From an uncultured Clostridia bacterium (GTDB lineage Bacteria; Bacillota; Clostridia; Oscillospirales; Ruminococcaceae): 64,000 bases of DNA. Made by a program: the position numbers and the translations under genes. Below, in pieces: positions 25,108-33,802 of this stretch. The stretch's first letter is position 1. Each line of letters opens with the position of its first letter. Where the stretch lies: contig CAMVNQ010000011.1 of assembly GCA_947168885.1 (NCBI GenBank), positions 44,291-108,290 of the forward strand, in the 5' to 3' direction. The notes beneath the pieces were generated by a model that did no database searches, was not told the origin of the DNA, and worked only from the letters and a program-made list of their open reading frames with translations.

Positions 25108-26609
25108 GCATATGCAGATTGATAAACGGTGCGTGCAGGCAGCTTTACCGCGGAGAATACAAGCGGTTCCGTTCCGCAAGCAATATCGGACATATACAGA
25201 ATGAATATCTCATGTCACTGCTCCGCAGGAACGCGGGAACGCTATACGGAAAAAAGTACGTGTTTGCGGAGATCGACAGCTATGATAAATTTCGCAGAAG
25301 CGTCCCGCTGACTAAGTACGAGGATTATGAGCCGTACGTCGGTGAGATCGCAAACGGAGCGGAGAATGTCCTGACGGCGGAGAAAGTCCTGCTGTTCGAG
25401 CCGACGAGCGGCTCTTCCGGCGGAAAGAAGCTGATACCGTACACCGCTTCGCTCAAAGAAGAGTTCCGACGCGGCATAAAGCCGTGGCTGTATGACATTT
25501 ACACGAATGTGAGCGGGGTTACGGCGGGCAGAAGCTATTGGTCAATTACGCCCGTTACCGCGGGAAAGACATACACCGAAGCGGGCATACCGATAGGTTT
25601 CGAGGAAGATTCCGCTTATTTTGGCAGGATCGAGCAGTTTCTTATGAACAGGATCTTTGCGGTTGACGGTTCCGTGAAATTCTCCGGCAGCATGGAGGAA
25701 TTTTATTTCGATACTGCGCTTCAGATGCTGAATTGTGGAAAACTGACGCTTATATCCGTATGGAACCCTACATTCCTGACGATACTCTGCAAGCATATCC
25801 GTGACAGTTTTGAAAGGCTCAGGGATCGCATACCACGGGTCAGAGCCGATGAGGTTTATGCCGGTATATCTGAAGACCGCTATGACCGCGTGTTCCCGGA
25901 TCTTCGCATACTAAGCTGCTGGGCAGACGGAAGTGCGGCAGAAGACGCGAAGGAGCTGCAAAAACTGTTTCCGTCGGTCTATGTACAGCCCAAGGGACTT
26001 CTTGCGACCGAATACTTCGCTTCATTTCCTCTCGTTGGTGAGGAAGGCGGACGGCTTAGCGTCAATTCCCACTTCTTTGAGTTCATGCGTGACGGAGAGA
26101 TATTCACTGCCGACGCGCTTGAAAAGGGTGAGTATGAGCTTATAGTCACAACCGGAGGCGGTCTTTACCGTTACATGACCGGCGATGTTATCGAAGTGCT
26201 CGAAGCATATCCCGATATGCCGCCGCGTATCAGGTTCCTGCGGCGGAGCGGCATAACAAGCGATCTTTGCGGCGAAAAGCTTACAGATGATTTCGTGAGA
26301 AGCGTTTGTATGAAGCTCGGAATTCAGGATAAATTCTGTCTGCTGGCTCCGGAGGGAAAGGGATATGTATTGTACACCTCGGGTGAAGTCGCGGCGGGCG
26401 AACTTGATAAAGCGCTTCGTGAGAGCTATCATTACAACTACTGCCGCGACCTCGGACAGCTGCTTCCGGCTCGTGTTGTGGCCGTATCCGATAATGCCGG
26501 TGAGAAATACCTTGACCGGCTCGTGTCGGATGGTATGCGGCTCGGCGACATCAAGCCCGCATTTCTTAGCCGTAAGAGTGGATGGAACCATTACTTTGAC
26601 GAGAGGTGA
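25104..26609 (+). CDS. GH3-family acyl-adenylating enzyme
   Basis: A 501-residue protein of the GH3 fold, the adenylate-forming superfamily first known from plant auxin conjugation. Seen: N-terminal helices with 'RRNAGTLYGKKYVF' and 'VPLTKYEDYEPYV', the nucleotide-binding loop 'TSGSSGGKKLIPYT' (from residue 101), 'LLATEYFASFPL', and 'GGLYRYMTGDVIEVLE' (the acyl-adenylate A7-like motif). Plant members join a carboxylic acid to an amino acid through an AMP ester. Bacterial members occur in uncharacterised biosynthetic clusters. Here it would activate a carboxylate, perhaps a fatty acid or the radical SAM product, for amide or ester formation. It is coupled to the GNAT gene by ATGA. Confidence 0.85.
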   Translation: MSICRLINGACRQLYRGEYKRFRSASNIGHIQNEYLMSLLRRNAGTLYGKKYVFAEIDSYDKFRRSVPLTKYEDYEPYVGEIANGAENVLTAEKVLLFEPTSGSSGGKKLIPYTASLKEEFRRGIKPWLYDIYTNVSGVTAGRSYWSITPVTAGKTYTEAGIPIGFEEDSAYFGRIEQFLMNRIFAVDGSVKFSGSMEEFYFDTALQMLNCGKLTLISVWNPTFLTILCKHIRDSFERLRDRIPRVRADEVYAGISEDRYDRVFPDLRILSCWADGSAAEDAKELQKLFPSVYVQPKGLLATEYFASFPLVGEEGGRLSVNSHFFEFMRDGEIFTADALEKGEYELIVTTGGGLYRYMTGDVIEVLEAYPDMPPRIRFLRRSGITSDLCGEKLTDDFVRSVCMKLGIQDKFCLLAPEGKGYVLYTSGEVAAGELDKALRESYHYNYCRDLGQLLPARVVAVSDNAGEKYLDRLVSDGMRLGDIKPAFLSRKSGWNHYFDER

Positions 26610-26615
26610 AAACCT

Positions 26616-27956
26616 ATGAAAATAGCATTGCTTGCGCCTGCGGGTGCCATGCACAGATACTCCGGAAGTTTCGGAAAGTCGCTTCATTATGCACCGCTGA
26701 CGCTGACTACGCTCGCGGCGCTGGTTCCGGAAGAGGCGCAGGCCGAGGTAGTGATATATGACGAAACGGCGGGAAAGATCCCGCTTGATATAGAAGCCGA
26801 CCTTATTGGCATAACCTGCATTACCGGAACGGCTCCGCGATGTTATGCATACGCGGATTATTACCGCAGAAAAGGTATCACGGTGTTCTTGGGCGGAGTC
26901 CACCCTTCAATGCTGCCCGATGAAGCCGCACAGCACGCGGATGTGGTGTTCACGGGTTTTTCAGAGCAGACGCTCCCTCAGTTCATTCGCGACTTTCTGA
27001 AGGGCGAGCATAAGAAGCTCTATGCGCAGAATTGCGATTTCAGCATAGCCGGAAGACCTTTCCCGCGCCGCGAGCTGCTGAATAAGAAGCGCTACATCAC
27101 GATAAATACAGTCGAGGCGATACGCGGCTGCTGTCATACGTGTACTTTCTGCGCGTATCCGGCGGCATTCGGAAGACCGGTCTATAAGCGTCCGGTCAGG
27201 GAAGTTGTGGCGGAGATAGAGGCTCTGCATTCAAAAACAGTCCTCTTCCCGGACGTTAATCTTATTACCGACCGCGCCTATGCGCTGGAGCTGTTCGGTG
27301 CACTGATACCGCTCAGGGTAATGTGGGTCGGGCTTGTTACGTCCTCGGTAGGTATAGACGACGAGCTTATCACGGTGTTCCGGAAAAGCGGCTGTAAGGG
27401 ACTTCTTATCGGCTTTGAGTCGGTAACACAGGAGTCACAGAAGTATATACACAAGGGCGTGAACAAGGTGGACGGTTATATCGACCTTATGAAGCGCCTT
27501 CACGACAACGGCATTCTTGTCCAGGGCTGTTTTGCCTTCGGCGGCGACGAAGAGGACACAAGCGTTTTTGACCGCACTGTGGAAACTGTCATCAAAGCGA
27601 AGATTGATCTTCCGCGTTATTCGATACTTACCCCGTTCCCGCGCACGGAACTGTATGCTCAGCTTGACCGCGACGGACGGATAACCGAGCGCAACTGGGC
27701 GATGTATGACGTACAGCACTGCGTTTTCAAGCCGAAGAATATGACGAAAGAACAGCTTGAAGAGGGCACCGACAGGGCATGGAGAATGACCTATACCAAC
27801 GGAAATATCTGGAAGCGCCTTGCGCCGATGCGTCACAGCCCGTGGCTGTCGATACCACTCAATCTCGGGTATAAGGGATATGCGGACAAGTGGCATAAGT
27901 TCACGCGTGAGGTAATGTGCGACAACTCCGATATTCCCGGGGCTCCGGAGGGCTGA
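26616..27956 (+). CDS. B12-binding-domain radical SAM enzyme 4 (subfamily A)
   Basis: A 446-residue enzyme. N-terminal cobalamin-type domain ('DLIGITCITGTAPRCYAYA', 'VFLGGVHPSMLPDEAAQHAD'), cluster cysteines 172, 176 and 179 in 'RGCCHTCTFCAY', and barrel phrases 'GCKGLLIGFESVT' and 'GCFAFGGDEEDTSVF'. It resembles enzyme 1 rather than its neighbours: it has 'YDVQHCVFKPKNMT' and the C-terminal 'RMRHSPWLSIPLNLGYK'-type basic/aromatic tail, and lacks the 'GDAE' and 'KWWL' marks of subfamily B. Ribosome site GAGGTG precedes the ATG by eight bases. Confidence 0.85.
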   Translation: MKIALLAPAGAMHRYSGSFGKSLHYAPLTLTTLAALVPEEAQAEVVIYDETAGKIPLDIEADLIGITCITGTAPRCYAYADYYRRKGITVFLGGVHPSMLPDEAAQHADVVFTGFSEQTLPQFIRDFLKGEHKKLYAQNCDFSIAGRPFPRRELLNKKRYITINTVEAIRGCCHTCTFCAYPAAFGRPVYKRPVREVVAEIEALHSKTVLFPDVNLITDRAYALELFGALIPLRVMWVGLVTSSVGIDDELITVFRKSGCKGLLIGFESVTQESQKYIHKGVNKVDGYIDLMKRLHDNGILVQGCFAFGGDEEDTSVFDRTVETVIKAKIDLPRYSILTPFPRTELYAQLDRDGRITERNWAMYDVQHCVFKPKNMTKEQLEEGTDRAWRMTYTNGNIWKRLAPMRHSPWLSIPLNLGYKGYADKWHKFTREVMCDNSDIPGAPEG

Positions 27957-27957
27957 T

Positions 27958-29289
27958 ATGAAGATAACGTTTATACTCCCCGCGATCGGAAAGAAACCGG
28001 GAAAAAAATACATCGGCACATGGAAAATGGAGCCGCTTACGATCGCGGTATTAAAAGCGCTGACACCGCCTGATGTCGAGACAGAGTTTCTCGACGACCG
28101 CATAGAGCTGATAGATTATGAAACGAAGACCGACCTCGTGTGCATAACGGTCGAGACGTACACCGCCAGACGCAGTTACGGTATCGCCGCGCGGTTCCGT
28201 GAACGCGGTATCCCGGTGGTAATGGGCGGTTACCACGCGACGATATGCCCGGAGGAAGCCGAGCTGTACTGCGACAGTGTTATCGTCGGAAACGCGGAGA
28301 CCGTCTGGATGCAAATGCTGTCAGACGCGAGGGACGGAGCACTGAAAAAACGCTATATCGGCGGCGTCGGAACTTATGATGTGCGCCCCGACAAAAGCAT
28401 TTTCACGGGCAAGAAGTACCTTCCGGTGTCGCTTGTGGAAACAGGGCGAGGCTGCTGCCATTCATGTGAGTTCTGCTCAATATCGCGTTTTTATGACAGC
28501 CATTACCACGTCCGCTCACACGACCTTATTGTAAGCGACATCGAAGTATCGCCGCATAAGTACTACTTCCTTGTTGACGACAATCTTGTCGCGGACAGGA
28601 AAAACGCTATGGCACTGTTCAGGCGTATCGAACCGCTGCACATCAAGTGGGCCGGCCAGGGGACTCTTTCAATGGCGAAGGACGAGGAACTGCTGAAAGC
28701 CATGAAAAAAAGCGGCTGCGAGATAATACTTATAGGCTTTGAGAGTCTTGATAAAGAAAACCTGCGTCAGATGAACAAGTCGTTCAATTACGCTCTCGGA
28801 GAGCGTGATGAGCTTGTGAAGCGGATACATGACGCCGGTATCGGTATATACGCGACCTTTGTGTTCGGATACGATAATGATGACGAACAGACTATCGAGG
28901 ACGCGCTCGCGTTTTCCAAAAAGCATAATTTCTATACCGCCGCGTTCAACCACCTGCTCCCGTTCCCGAACACGCGGCTCTATGACCGCCTTAAAGCGGA
29001 GAGCCGTCTGCTTTATGATAAATGGTGGCTTGCGGACGGTTATAATTACGGTGAGCTGTCTTTTGTGCCGAAGCGCATATCGCCGGAAAAACTGAGCAAA
29101 GCCTGTCGTGACGCGAGAAAGGAATTCTCCTCGGCGGGAACGGTGCTGAGCCGCGGATTCGCGTCTCTCGGACGGACAAGTCCGCTGCTCTGGTGGCTGT
29201 TCTGGGGAATGAACCTTCGCATCGGCGGCGAAGTCGATCAGAAGATGAATGTTCCGATAGGGGAGAATTTAGATGAGCTTCCGAAGTGA
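27958..29289 (+). CDS. B12-binding-domain radical SAM enzyme 5 (subfamily B)
   Basis: A 443-residue enzyme of the same subfamily as enzymes 2 and 3. N-terminal domain: 'DLVCITVETYTARRSYGI', 'VVMGGYHATICPEE', 'VGNAETVWMQM'. Cluster cysteines 166, 170 and 173 in 'RGCCHSCEFCSI'. Barrel: 'FLVDDNLVADRKNAMALF', 'GCEIILIGFESLD', 'ATFVFGYDNDDE'. 'DKWWLADGYNYG' and a C-terminal membrane-like Trp-rich segment 'LLWWLFWGMNL' follow. It starts one base after the stop of enzyme 4 and overlaps the last gene by 17 bases. Confidence 0.85.
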   Translation: MKITFILPAIGKKPGKKYIGTWKMEPLTIAVLKALTPPDVETEFLDDRIELIDYETKTDLVCITVETYTARRSYGIAARFRERGIPVVMGGYHATICPEEAELYCDSVIVGNAETVWMQMLSDARDGALKKRYIGGVGTYDVRPDKSIFTGKKYLPVSLVETGRGCCHSCEFCSISRFYDSHYHVRSHDLIVSDIEVSPHKYYFLVDDNLVADRKNAMALFRRIEPLHIKWAGQGTLSMAKDEELLKAMKKSGCEIILIGFESLDKENLRQMNKSFNYALGERDELVKRIHDAGIGIYATFVFGYDNDDEQTIEDALAFSKKHNFYTAAFNHLLPFPNTRLYDRLKAESRLLYDKWWLADGYNYGELSFVPKRISPEKLSKACRDARKEFSSAGTVLSRGFASLGRTSPLLWWLFWGMNLRIGGEVDQKMNVPIGENLDELPK

Positions 29290-30322
29290 AAAACACGGGA
29301 AATACATCCTTCGGCCGGCTGTATATTCAGACAACGACGACATCAGGGAGATATTCGAGAGCGGAAGTTTCGCGGGAGGGCTGAATGTACAGTTTCTGCG
29401 CGGTCCCGAACCGCTTGCTTCCTTTGCCGCCGACGGAGACCATGCGTATATCATAGCTGCCGAAGATACGGAAAAGGGTAAGGTCATAGCTATTGGCGGT
29501 GCTGTCGTACAAACGCTGTTTCTTGACGGCACACCTGCCGAATGTGCATATCTGACCGGACTGAAAGTACATCACGACTACCGCGGAAAGCTGGCATTCA
29601 TCCCCCGCGCATACGGCATTATCGGAAAGACCGTGTCGGGGTGCGCAGCAACATATACGACCATACTTGACGGCAATCAGGGCGTGATAAGAATGCTTGA
29701 GAAGCGACGGAAAAATATGCCGGAATATCGCTGCATAGGGCATTACACTACGTTCTGTCTCGGACGCGGAAAGTCTGTAATACCGGTAGAAACAGACAAT
29801 TTGACCGGTTTTGACCGGATTGTCGCACAGTACTTTTCTGGTAAGGCGCTGGCTCCGTGCAGTACGGAGTATAAAGGCTTCGGAAGCAAGCGGTTCTACT
29901 GCTTGCGCGACAGCTCCGGCGATATTGAGGCTTGCTGTTTTATCGGCGACCAGAGCGCTTCAAAGTATTACAGAATGTGTTCTTACGGCGGGATATACAG
30001 GGCAGTTTCGCATCTTCCTACTGCTCTGTTCGGTTATCCCGCGTTTCCGGCGTCCGGTGAGATCATAAAAAACGGAATAATAACATTTCTTTATGTCCGT
30101 GATAATGACCATAAGCTGTGCAGCGCTTTTCTGCGTTCGGCGGCGTATGCGAGCGGATTTCCCATGCTGCTGTGGGGAGGGGAAGAGAACGATCCGCTTT
30201 GCTGTGCGGTAGGGAAAATGCGCACTGTGCGCTACGGAAGCCGTCTGTATGAGGTTTTGTGGGACGGAGCGGCAGATACACTTATAAACGGTGTGGTGGG
30301 AATGGAAGCGGCTCTGCTGTGA
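29273..30322 (+). CDS. GNAT-like acyltransferase 2
   Basis: A 349-residue protein with an N-terminal GNAT domain: 'YILRPAVYSDNDDIREIFES', 'IGGAVVQTLFLDGTPAECAYLTGLKVHHDYRG' and 'FIPRAYGIIG', where a CoA-type loop would sit. The second half has two further beta-rich segments and may be a second, degenerate GNAT domain, as in tandem GNAT proteins. It is the last gene of the radical SAM cluster and overlaps the preceding gene. In-frame neighbours and spacing suggest it acts in the same pathway. Substrate unknown. Confidence 0.68.
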   Translation: MSFRSEKHGKYILRPAVYSDNDDIREIFESGSFAGGLNVQFLRGPEPLASFAADGDHAYIIAAEDTEKGKVIAIGGAVVQTLFLDGTPAECAYLTGLKVHHDYRGKLAFIPRAYGIIGKTVSGCAATYTTILDGNQGVIRMLEKRRKNMPEYRCIGHYTTFCLGRGKSVIPVETDNLTGFDRIVAQYFSGKALAPCSTEYKGFGSKRFYCLRDSSGDIEACCFIGDQSASKYYRMCSYGGIYRAVSHLPTALFGYPAFPASGEIIKNGIITFLYVRDNDHKLCSAFLRSAAYASGFPMLLWGGEENDPLCCAVGKMRTVRYGSRLYEVLWDGAADTLINGVVGMEAALL

Positions 30323-30391
30323 ATTTCATACACATACGGCAGAAATTAACAGATTTATGCCGCGACATGATAAAAATGAATAAAATATACT

Positions 30392-30417
30392 GCCTGATCA
30401 AATAAAATCAGGCTTTT
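30392..30417 (+). terminator. Intrinsic terminator after the radical SAM cluster
   Basis: GCCTGAT paired with ATCAGGC around an 8-base A-rich loop, followed by TTTTCTC. It closes the cluster about 70 bases after its last gene. Confidence 0.75.
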
Positions 30418-30420
30418 CTC

Positions 30421-30449
30421 TTGTTTATTGTTCCTGTTTGTGGTATAAT
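30421..30449 (+). promoter_or_regulatory. Promoter of the diguanylate cyclase gene
   Basis: TTGTTT (30421-30426), 17-base spacer and TATAAT (30444-30449), directly after the terminator. Confidence 0.7.
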
Positions 30450-30509
30450 AGATAAAACATCGTGTTCAAGTCAGTAATTTAGTGATTGCGAACAGGAGAT
30501 AATGAACAA

Positions 30510-31589
30510 ATGGATCTGTTTATAAAATTTGCGGTGGACAACTACGTCCTCATAATAATGTTTGTGGGTATGTTTATTCTTACCGCTTTTGATGTCTTTC
30601 TTGAAAGAAAAATGATAATAAGGCTGAGGGCGACTCTTATAATTCTGTTATCCCTCGTTGCGGCGGACAGCTTTGAGTATCTCGCAGCGCAGTTCGACCA
30701 TCCGACTCTGCTCAGGGTCATTATGTCCGCGATAGGTTACAGTCTGCGTCCCATAATAATCCTTATGCTGATAATGCTGATCTATAAGAAGGCGCATTGG
30801 CGGCTTGCTATACCTGTCATAATAAATTCACTTGTTGCGTTCTCGGCATTTTTCACAGATGTCGCTTACTGGTTCGATGAAGAAAATATTTTTCATCGCG
30901 GATTTCTGGGTTATACACCGTATATTGTAAGCCTGTTTTACATATTGTACCTGTTCTTCTTGTCAATAAGAGTGTTTTCAAAGGATTCAAGCCTGGAAGG
31001 CTTTATCGTTATGTTCATAGCTGTAACGGCAAGCGTATCGGCGCTGTTTGCGATATCCGGATATGACGATGTAGTGAACCAGACATTCGCTGCGGAAATA
31101 CTTATGTATTACCTTTATGTTTACGGTCAGTACACACGCCGCGATGCCCTTACCGGGCTCTTCAACCGTCAGTCGTTCTACAGCGACACGAAAAAGTATT
31201 CGTCAGCAATATCCGGAATGATCTCGATAGATATGAACGAGCTGAAATGGATGAATGATACACTTGGTCACGACGCGGGGGATAAGGCTCTCAAAGCTGT
31301 TACCGAGGGATTTTTGAAAGCAGCGACAGCAAAGGAACGCATATACAGGATAGGCGGCGATGAATTCATTGTTTTATGCAGAGAAAGAACCGCCGAAGAA
31401 ATGGTGAAACTTGTGGATGACATGCGAGCGAGTGTTGATGCGACCGGCTATTCCTGCGCGTTCGGACTATCCGTTGACGGAACGCCGGAAGAGATGATAA
31501 AGGAAGCGGACGAACGTATGTATGCGGATAAAGCAAGAATAAAAGGTGATGTCCTTGCAAAAGGCGGAATGCTGCATCTGAGAGACTGA
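30510..31589 (+). CDS. Membrane diguanylate cyclase (GGDEF)
   Basis: A 359-residue protein that should make cyclic di-GMP. Seven transmembrane helices (~10-205) of the 7TM-sensor type precede a GGDEF domain beginning 'RRDALTGLFNRQSF'. The catalytic loop is 'RIGGDEF', so activity is likely intact; substrate residues 'DMNELKWMNDTLGHDAGD' are present. No RxxD inhibitory site is placed at the usual position before GGDEF. I chose ATG 30510 (GGAG about 12 bases upstream); a TTG at 30486 in the same frame overlaps the ribosome site. Targets of the signal are not in the window. Confidence 0.9.
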   Translation: MDLFIKFAVDNYVLIIMFVGMFILTAFDVFLERKMIIRLRATLIILLSLVAADSFEYLAAQFDHPTLLRVIMSAIGYSLRPIIILMLIMLIYKKAHWRLAIPVIINSLVAFSAFFTDVAYWFDEENIFHRGFLGYTPYIVSLFYILYLFFLSIRVFSKDSSLEGFIVMFIAVTASVSALFAISGYDDVVNQTFAAEILMYYLYVYGQYTRRDALTGLFNRQSFYSDTKKYSSAISGMISIDMNELKWMNDTLGHDAGDKALKAVTEGFLKAATAKERIYRIGGDEFIVLCRERTAEEMVKLVDDMRASVDATGYSCAFGLSVDGTPEEMIKEADERMYADKARIKGDVLAKGGMLHLRD

Positions 31590-31631
31590 AACGTAGAATA
31601 ACGGGAGCGGTCTGTACCGTATTCCTGTTAA

Positions 31632-31914
31632 GGGTACCTCTAAAAACCGCTTTGAATAGAGAAAATGAGTATAATTCTTATGCCGCTTTCAAAAGCGCAT
31701 CCTTGCGCTCTTCTGGCGGCATAGTCAGAGCATCCTGCTCTGGCGCCAAATGCAAGGAAAGGCTCCGAAAGCTTGCTGGTCTGTCGGTCAGCTCCTCTGT
31801 CTCGCAAGCTCGACACCTCCCCGCTGCCGGGGAGACCACGCAAGGTGAGGAGACTTGACGAAGCAGTTGGTGCAAGCAGTTCTTTTTCTCTCAAATGGGT
31901 TTTTAGAGGTTCCC
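31632..31914 (-). mobile_element. Miniature inverted-repeat element, long copy
   Basis: A 283-bp non-coding element with terminal inverted repeats GGGTACCTCTAAAAACC and GGGAACCTCTAAAAACC (the latter read inward from the right). It is flanked by TTAA on both sides (31628-31631 and 31915-31918). Read on the minus strand it aligns along both ends with the 157-bp element at 2470-2626. It contains additional inner blocks, including a CTCCCC/GGGGAG hairpin. No transposase. It sits 71 bases before the pyruvate kinase start and may influence its transcription. Confidence 0.87.
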
Positions 31915-31985
31915 TTAATATAAAGTTCAACATTTCTTACGGTGAACACGATAAGATAAATTTTGCGAAACGGAGTGCTGATAAT

Positions 31986-33737
31986 ATGAGAAAAACCAAG
32001 ATAGTATGTACAATGGGTCCGTCCACTGCGGACGACGAGGTGCTGCGCCAGCTCATGCTGAACGGAATGAATGTTGCGCGCCAGAACTTCTCTCACGGTG
32101 ACCATGAGAGCCATAAGAAGGTCTTCGAGCAGGTAAAGCGCATACGTGAGGAGCTTGATCTTCCGATAGCGTCGCTTCTCGATACCAAAGGTCCTGAGGT
32201 CCGCGTTAAGCAGTTCGACGGCGGAAAGGCGCTGCTTAAGGACGGAGCTGACTTTACTCTGACCACGCGCGATGTTGCAGGGAATGACACGGAAGTATCG
32301 ATAACATACAAAAATCTTGCAAAAGATATTGATGTAGGTACGCGTATCCTGATAGACGACGGGCTGCTGGAGCTCAAAGTCGTAAATATCTCGAACTCTG
32401 CGGAAGGGGACGATATAGTATGCCGGGTCGTGCACGGCGGTTACATATCCAACAACAAGAGCTGTAACTTCCCGGGCATCAAACTTTCTATGCCTTATCT
32501 CAGCGAGCGCGACAAGAGCGACCTCAAATTCGGCTGTGAAATGGGATTTGACTTTGTTGCAGCGTCTTTTGTGAGCAACGATGAGGATATTCTTGAAATA
32601 CGCCGCTTTCTCGATGAGAACGGCGGTTCGGATATAAAGATAATCGCCAAGATCGAAAATCAGGAGGGCGTTGACAACATAGACGATATCCTCCGTGTTT
32701 CCGACGGCGTAATGGTCGCCCGCGGTGATATGGGCGTTGAGATACCGTTCGAGAACATTCCGCATATACAGAAGCTTCTGATAGAAAAGGGTTATCGCGC
32801 GGGAAAGCAGGTCATTACCGCGACACAGATGCTTGATTCGATGATCAAGAATCCCCGCCCGACAAGAGCCGAGACTACCGATGTTGCAAACGCGATATAT
32901 GACGGAACGAGCGCGATAATGCTGTCCGGCGAGACTGCCGCGGGAATGTATCCTATCGAGGCGGTAAAGGCTATGACCAAGATAGCCGAGACCACCGAGA
33001 AAGATATAAACTATGCAAAGCGGTTCCGTGCTCGGCTTGAGACCGAGAACGACAATGTCACCAACGCTATATCCCACGCTACAGTTACTACGGCTATGGA
33101 TCTGAACGCAAAGGCTATACTTACGGTAACGAAAACGGGAAGCACCGCAAAGTTCCTGTCAAAATACCGTCCCAACCGCCCGATACTCAGCTGTACTCCG
33201 AGTGAGCGGACATGGCGCCAGCTCAACTTAAGCTGGGGCGTTATCCCGCTTATGTCAGAGGAGCAGTCCGACACGGATGCCCTGTTTGCTCACGCTGTTG
33301 ACTGTGCGGTAAAGAAGGGCTGCCTTGAGACCGGTGACCTCGTTGTTATCACTGCGGGCGTTCCGATCGGTATTTCCGGCACTACCAACCTTATGAAAGT
33401 CCATGTCGTCGGCGATGTCCTTGTCAAGGGCACCGGCATAGGCGAGCGCGAAGTCACCGCGCCGATATGCGTTGCACGTTCCTCCGATGAAGCGATGAGC
33501 AAGTTCAAGAGCGGCGAGATACTTGTCATGGAAGAAACTTCAAATGACATAATGCCGTTGCTGCGTTCGGCGGGCGGTATCGTCGTTGAGAAGGGCGGAG
33601 AGACGAGCCACGCGGCTGTCGTTGGCTTGTCGCTTGATATTCCTGTTATCGTTGGCGCGGAGAATGCTGTCAAGATACTTAAAAACGGCACTACCGTTCA
33701 TATCGACGCGAAGAAAGGCATCGTAACTGCGAACTGA
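31986..33737 (+). CDS. pyk: Pyruvate kinase with C-terminal PEP-utiliser domain
   Basis: A 583-residue glycolytic enzyme converting phosphoenolpyruvate and ADP to pyruvate and ATP. Starts 'KTKIVCTMGPST'; active-site regions 'NFSHGDHE', 'IIAKIENQEG', 'GVMVARGDMGVEIP' and 'MLSGETAAGMYP' are all present. Residues ~475-580 are the extra PEP-utilising mobile domain with 'GGETSHAAVVG', the form found in Bacillus and many Clostridia (about 585 residues). An open frame runs upstream to 31773 through the miniature element, but ATG 31986 with GGAG ten bases upstream is clearly the start. Monocistronic. Confidence 0.97.
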   Translation: MRKTKIVCTMGPSTADDEVLRQLMLNGMNVARQNFSHGDHESHKKVFEQVKRIREELDLPIASLLDTKGPEVRVKQFDGGKALLKDGADFTLTTRDVAGNDTEVSITYKNLAKDIDVGTRILIDDGLLELKVVNISNSAEGDDIVCRVVHGGYISNNKSCNFPGIKLSMPYLSERDKSDLKFGCEMGFDFVAASFVSNDEDILEIRRFLDENGGSDIKIIAKIENQEGVDNIDDILRVSDGVMVARGDMGVEIPFENIPHIQKLLIEKGYRAGKQVITATQMLDSMIKNPRPTRAETTDVANAIYDGTSAIMLSGETAAGMYPIEAVKAMTKIAETTEKDINYAKRFRARLETENDNVTNAISHATVTTAMDLNAKAILTVTKTGSTAKFLSKYRPNRPILSCTPSERTWRQLNLSWGVIPLMSEEQSDTDALFAHAVDCAVKKGCLETGDLVVITAGVPIGISGTTNLMKVHVVGDVLVKGTGIGEREVTAPICVARSSDEAMSKFKSGEILVMEETSNDIMPLLRSAGGIVVEKGGETSHAAVVGLSLDIPVIVGAENAVKILKNGTTVHIDAKKGIVTAN

Positions 33738-33773
33738 CCGAAGTTTATCAGAAATAAGCAGAGAAAGCACAAA

Positions 33774-33799
33774 AAAGCCGGGGCTTATGCTCCGGCTTT
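33774..33799. terminator. Bidirectional terminator between pyk and the phosphatase gene
   Basis: An 11-bp stem AAAGCCGGGGC/GCTCCGGCTTT (one G-T) with a TTAT loop. The minus-strand exit has a run of six T, suited to ending the phosphatase transcript; the plus-strand exit is weaker. Confidence 0.85.
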
Positions 33800-33802
33800 C
33801 AA

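Noticed and set aside
20462..30322. RiPP (radical SAM peptide) cluster
   Set aside because: No short precursor-peptide gene, no RRE-like domain and no SPASM-type Cys-rich C terminus in the radical SAM proteins.
31640..31933. 97-aa open frame (minus strand) and overlapping frames inside the long miniature element
   Set aside because: It lies wholly within a repeat element with hairpins, has no ribosome site and no protein-like pattern.
31788..33077. 429-aa minus-strand open frame
   Set aside because: Antisense to pyruvate kinase, which is beyond doubt.
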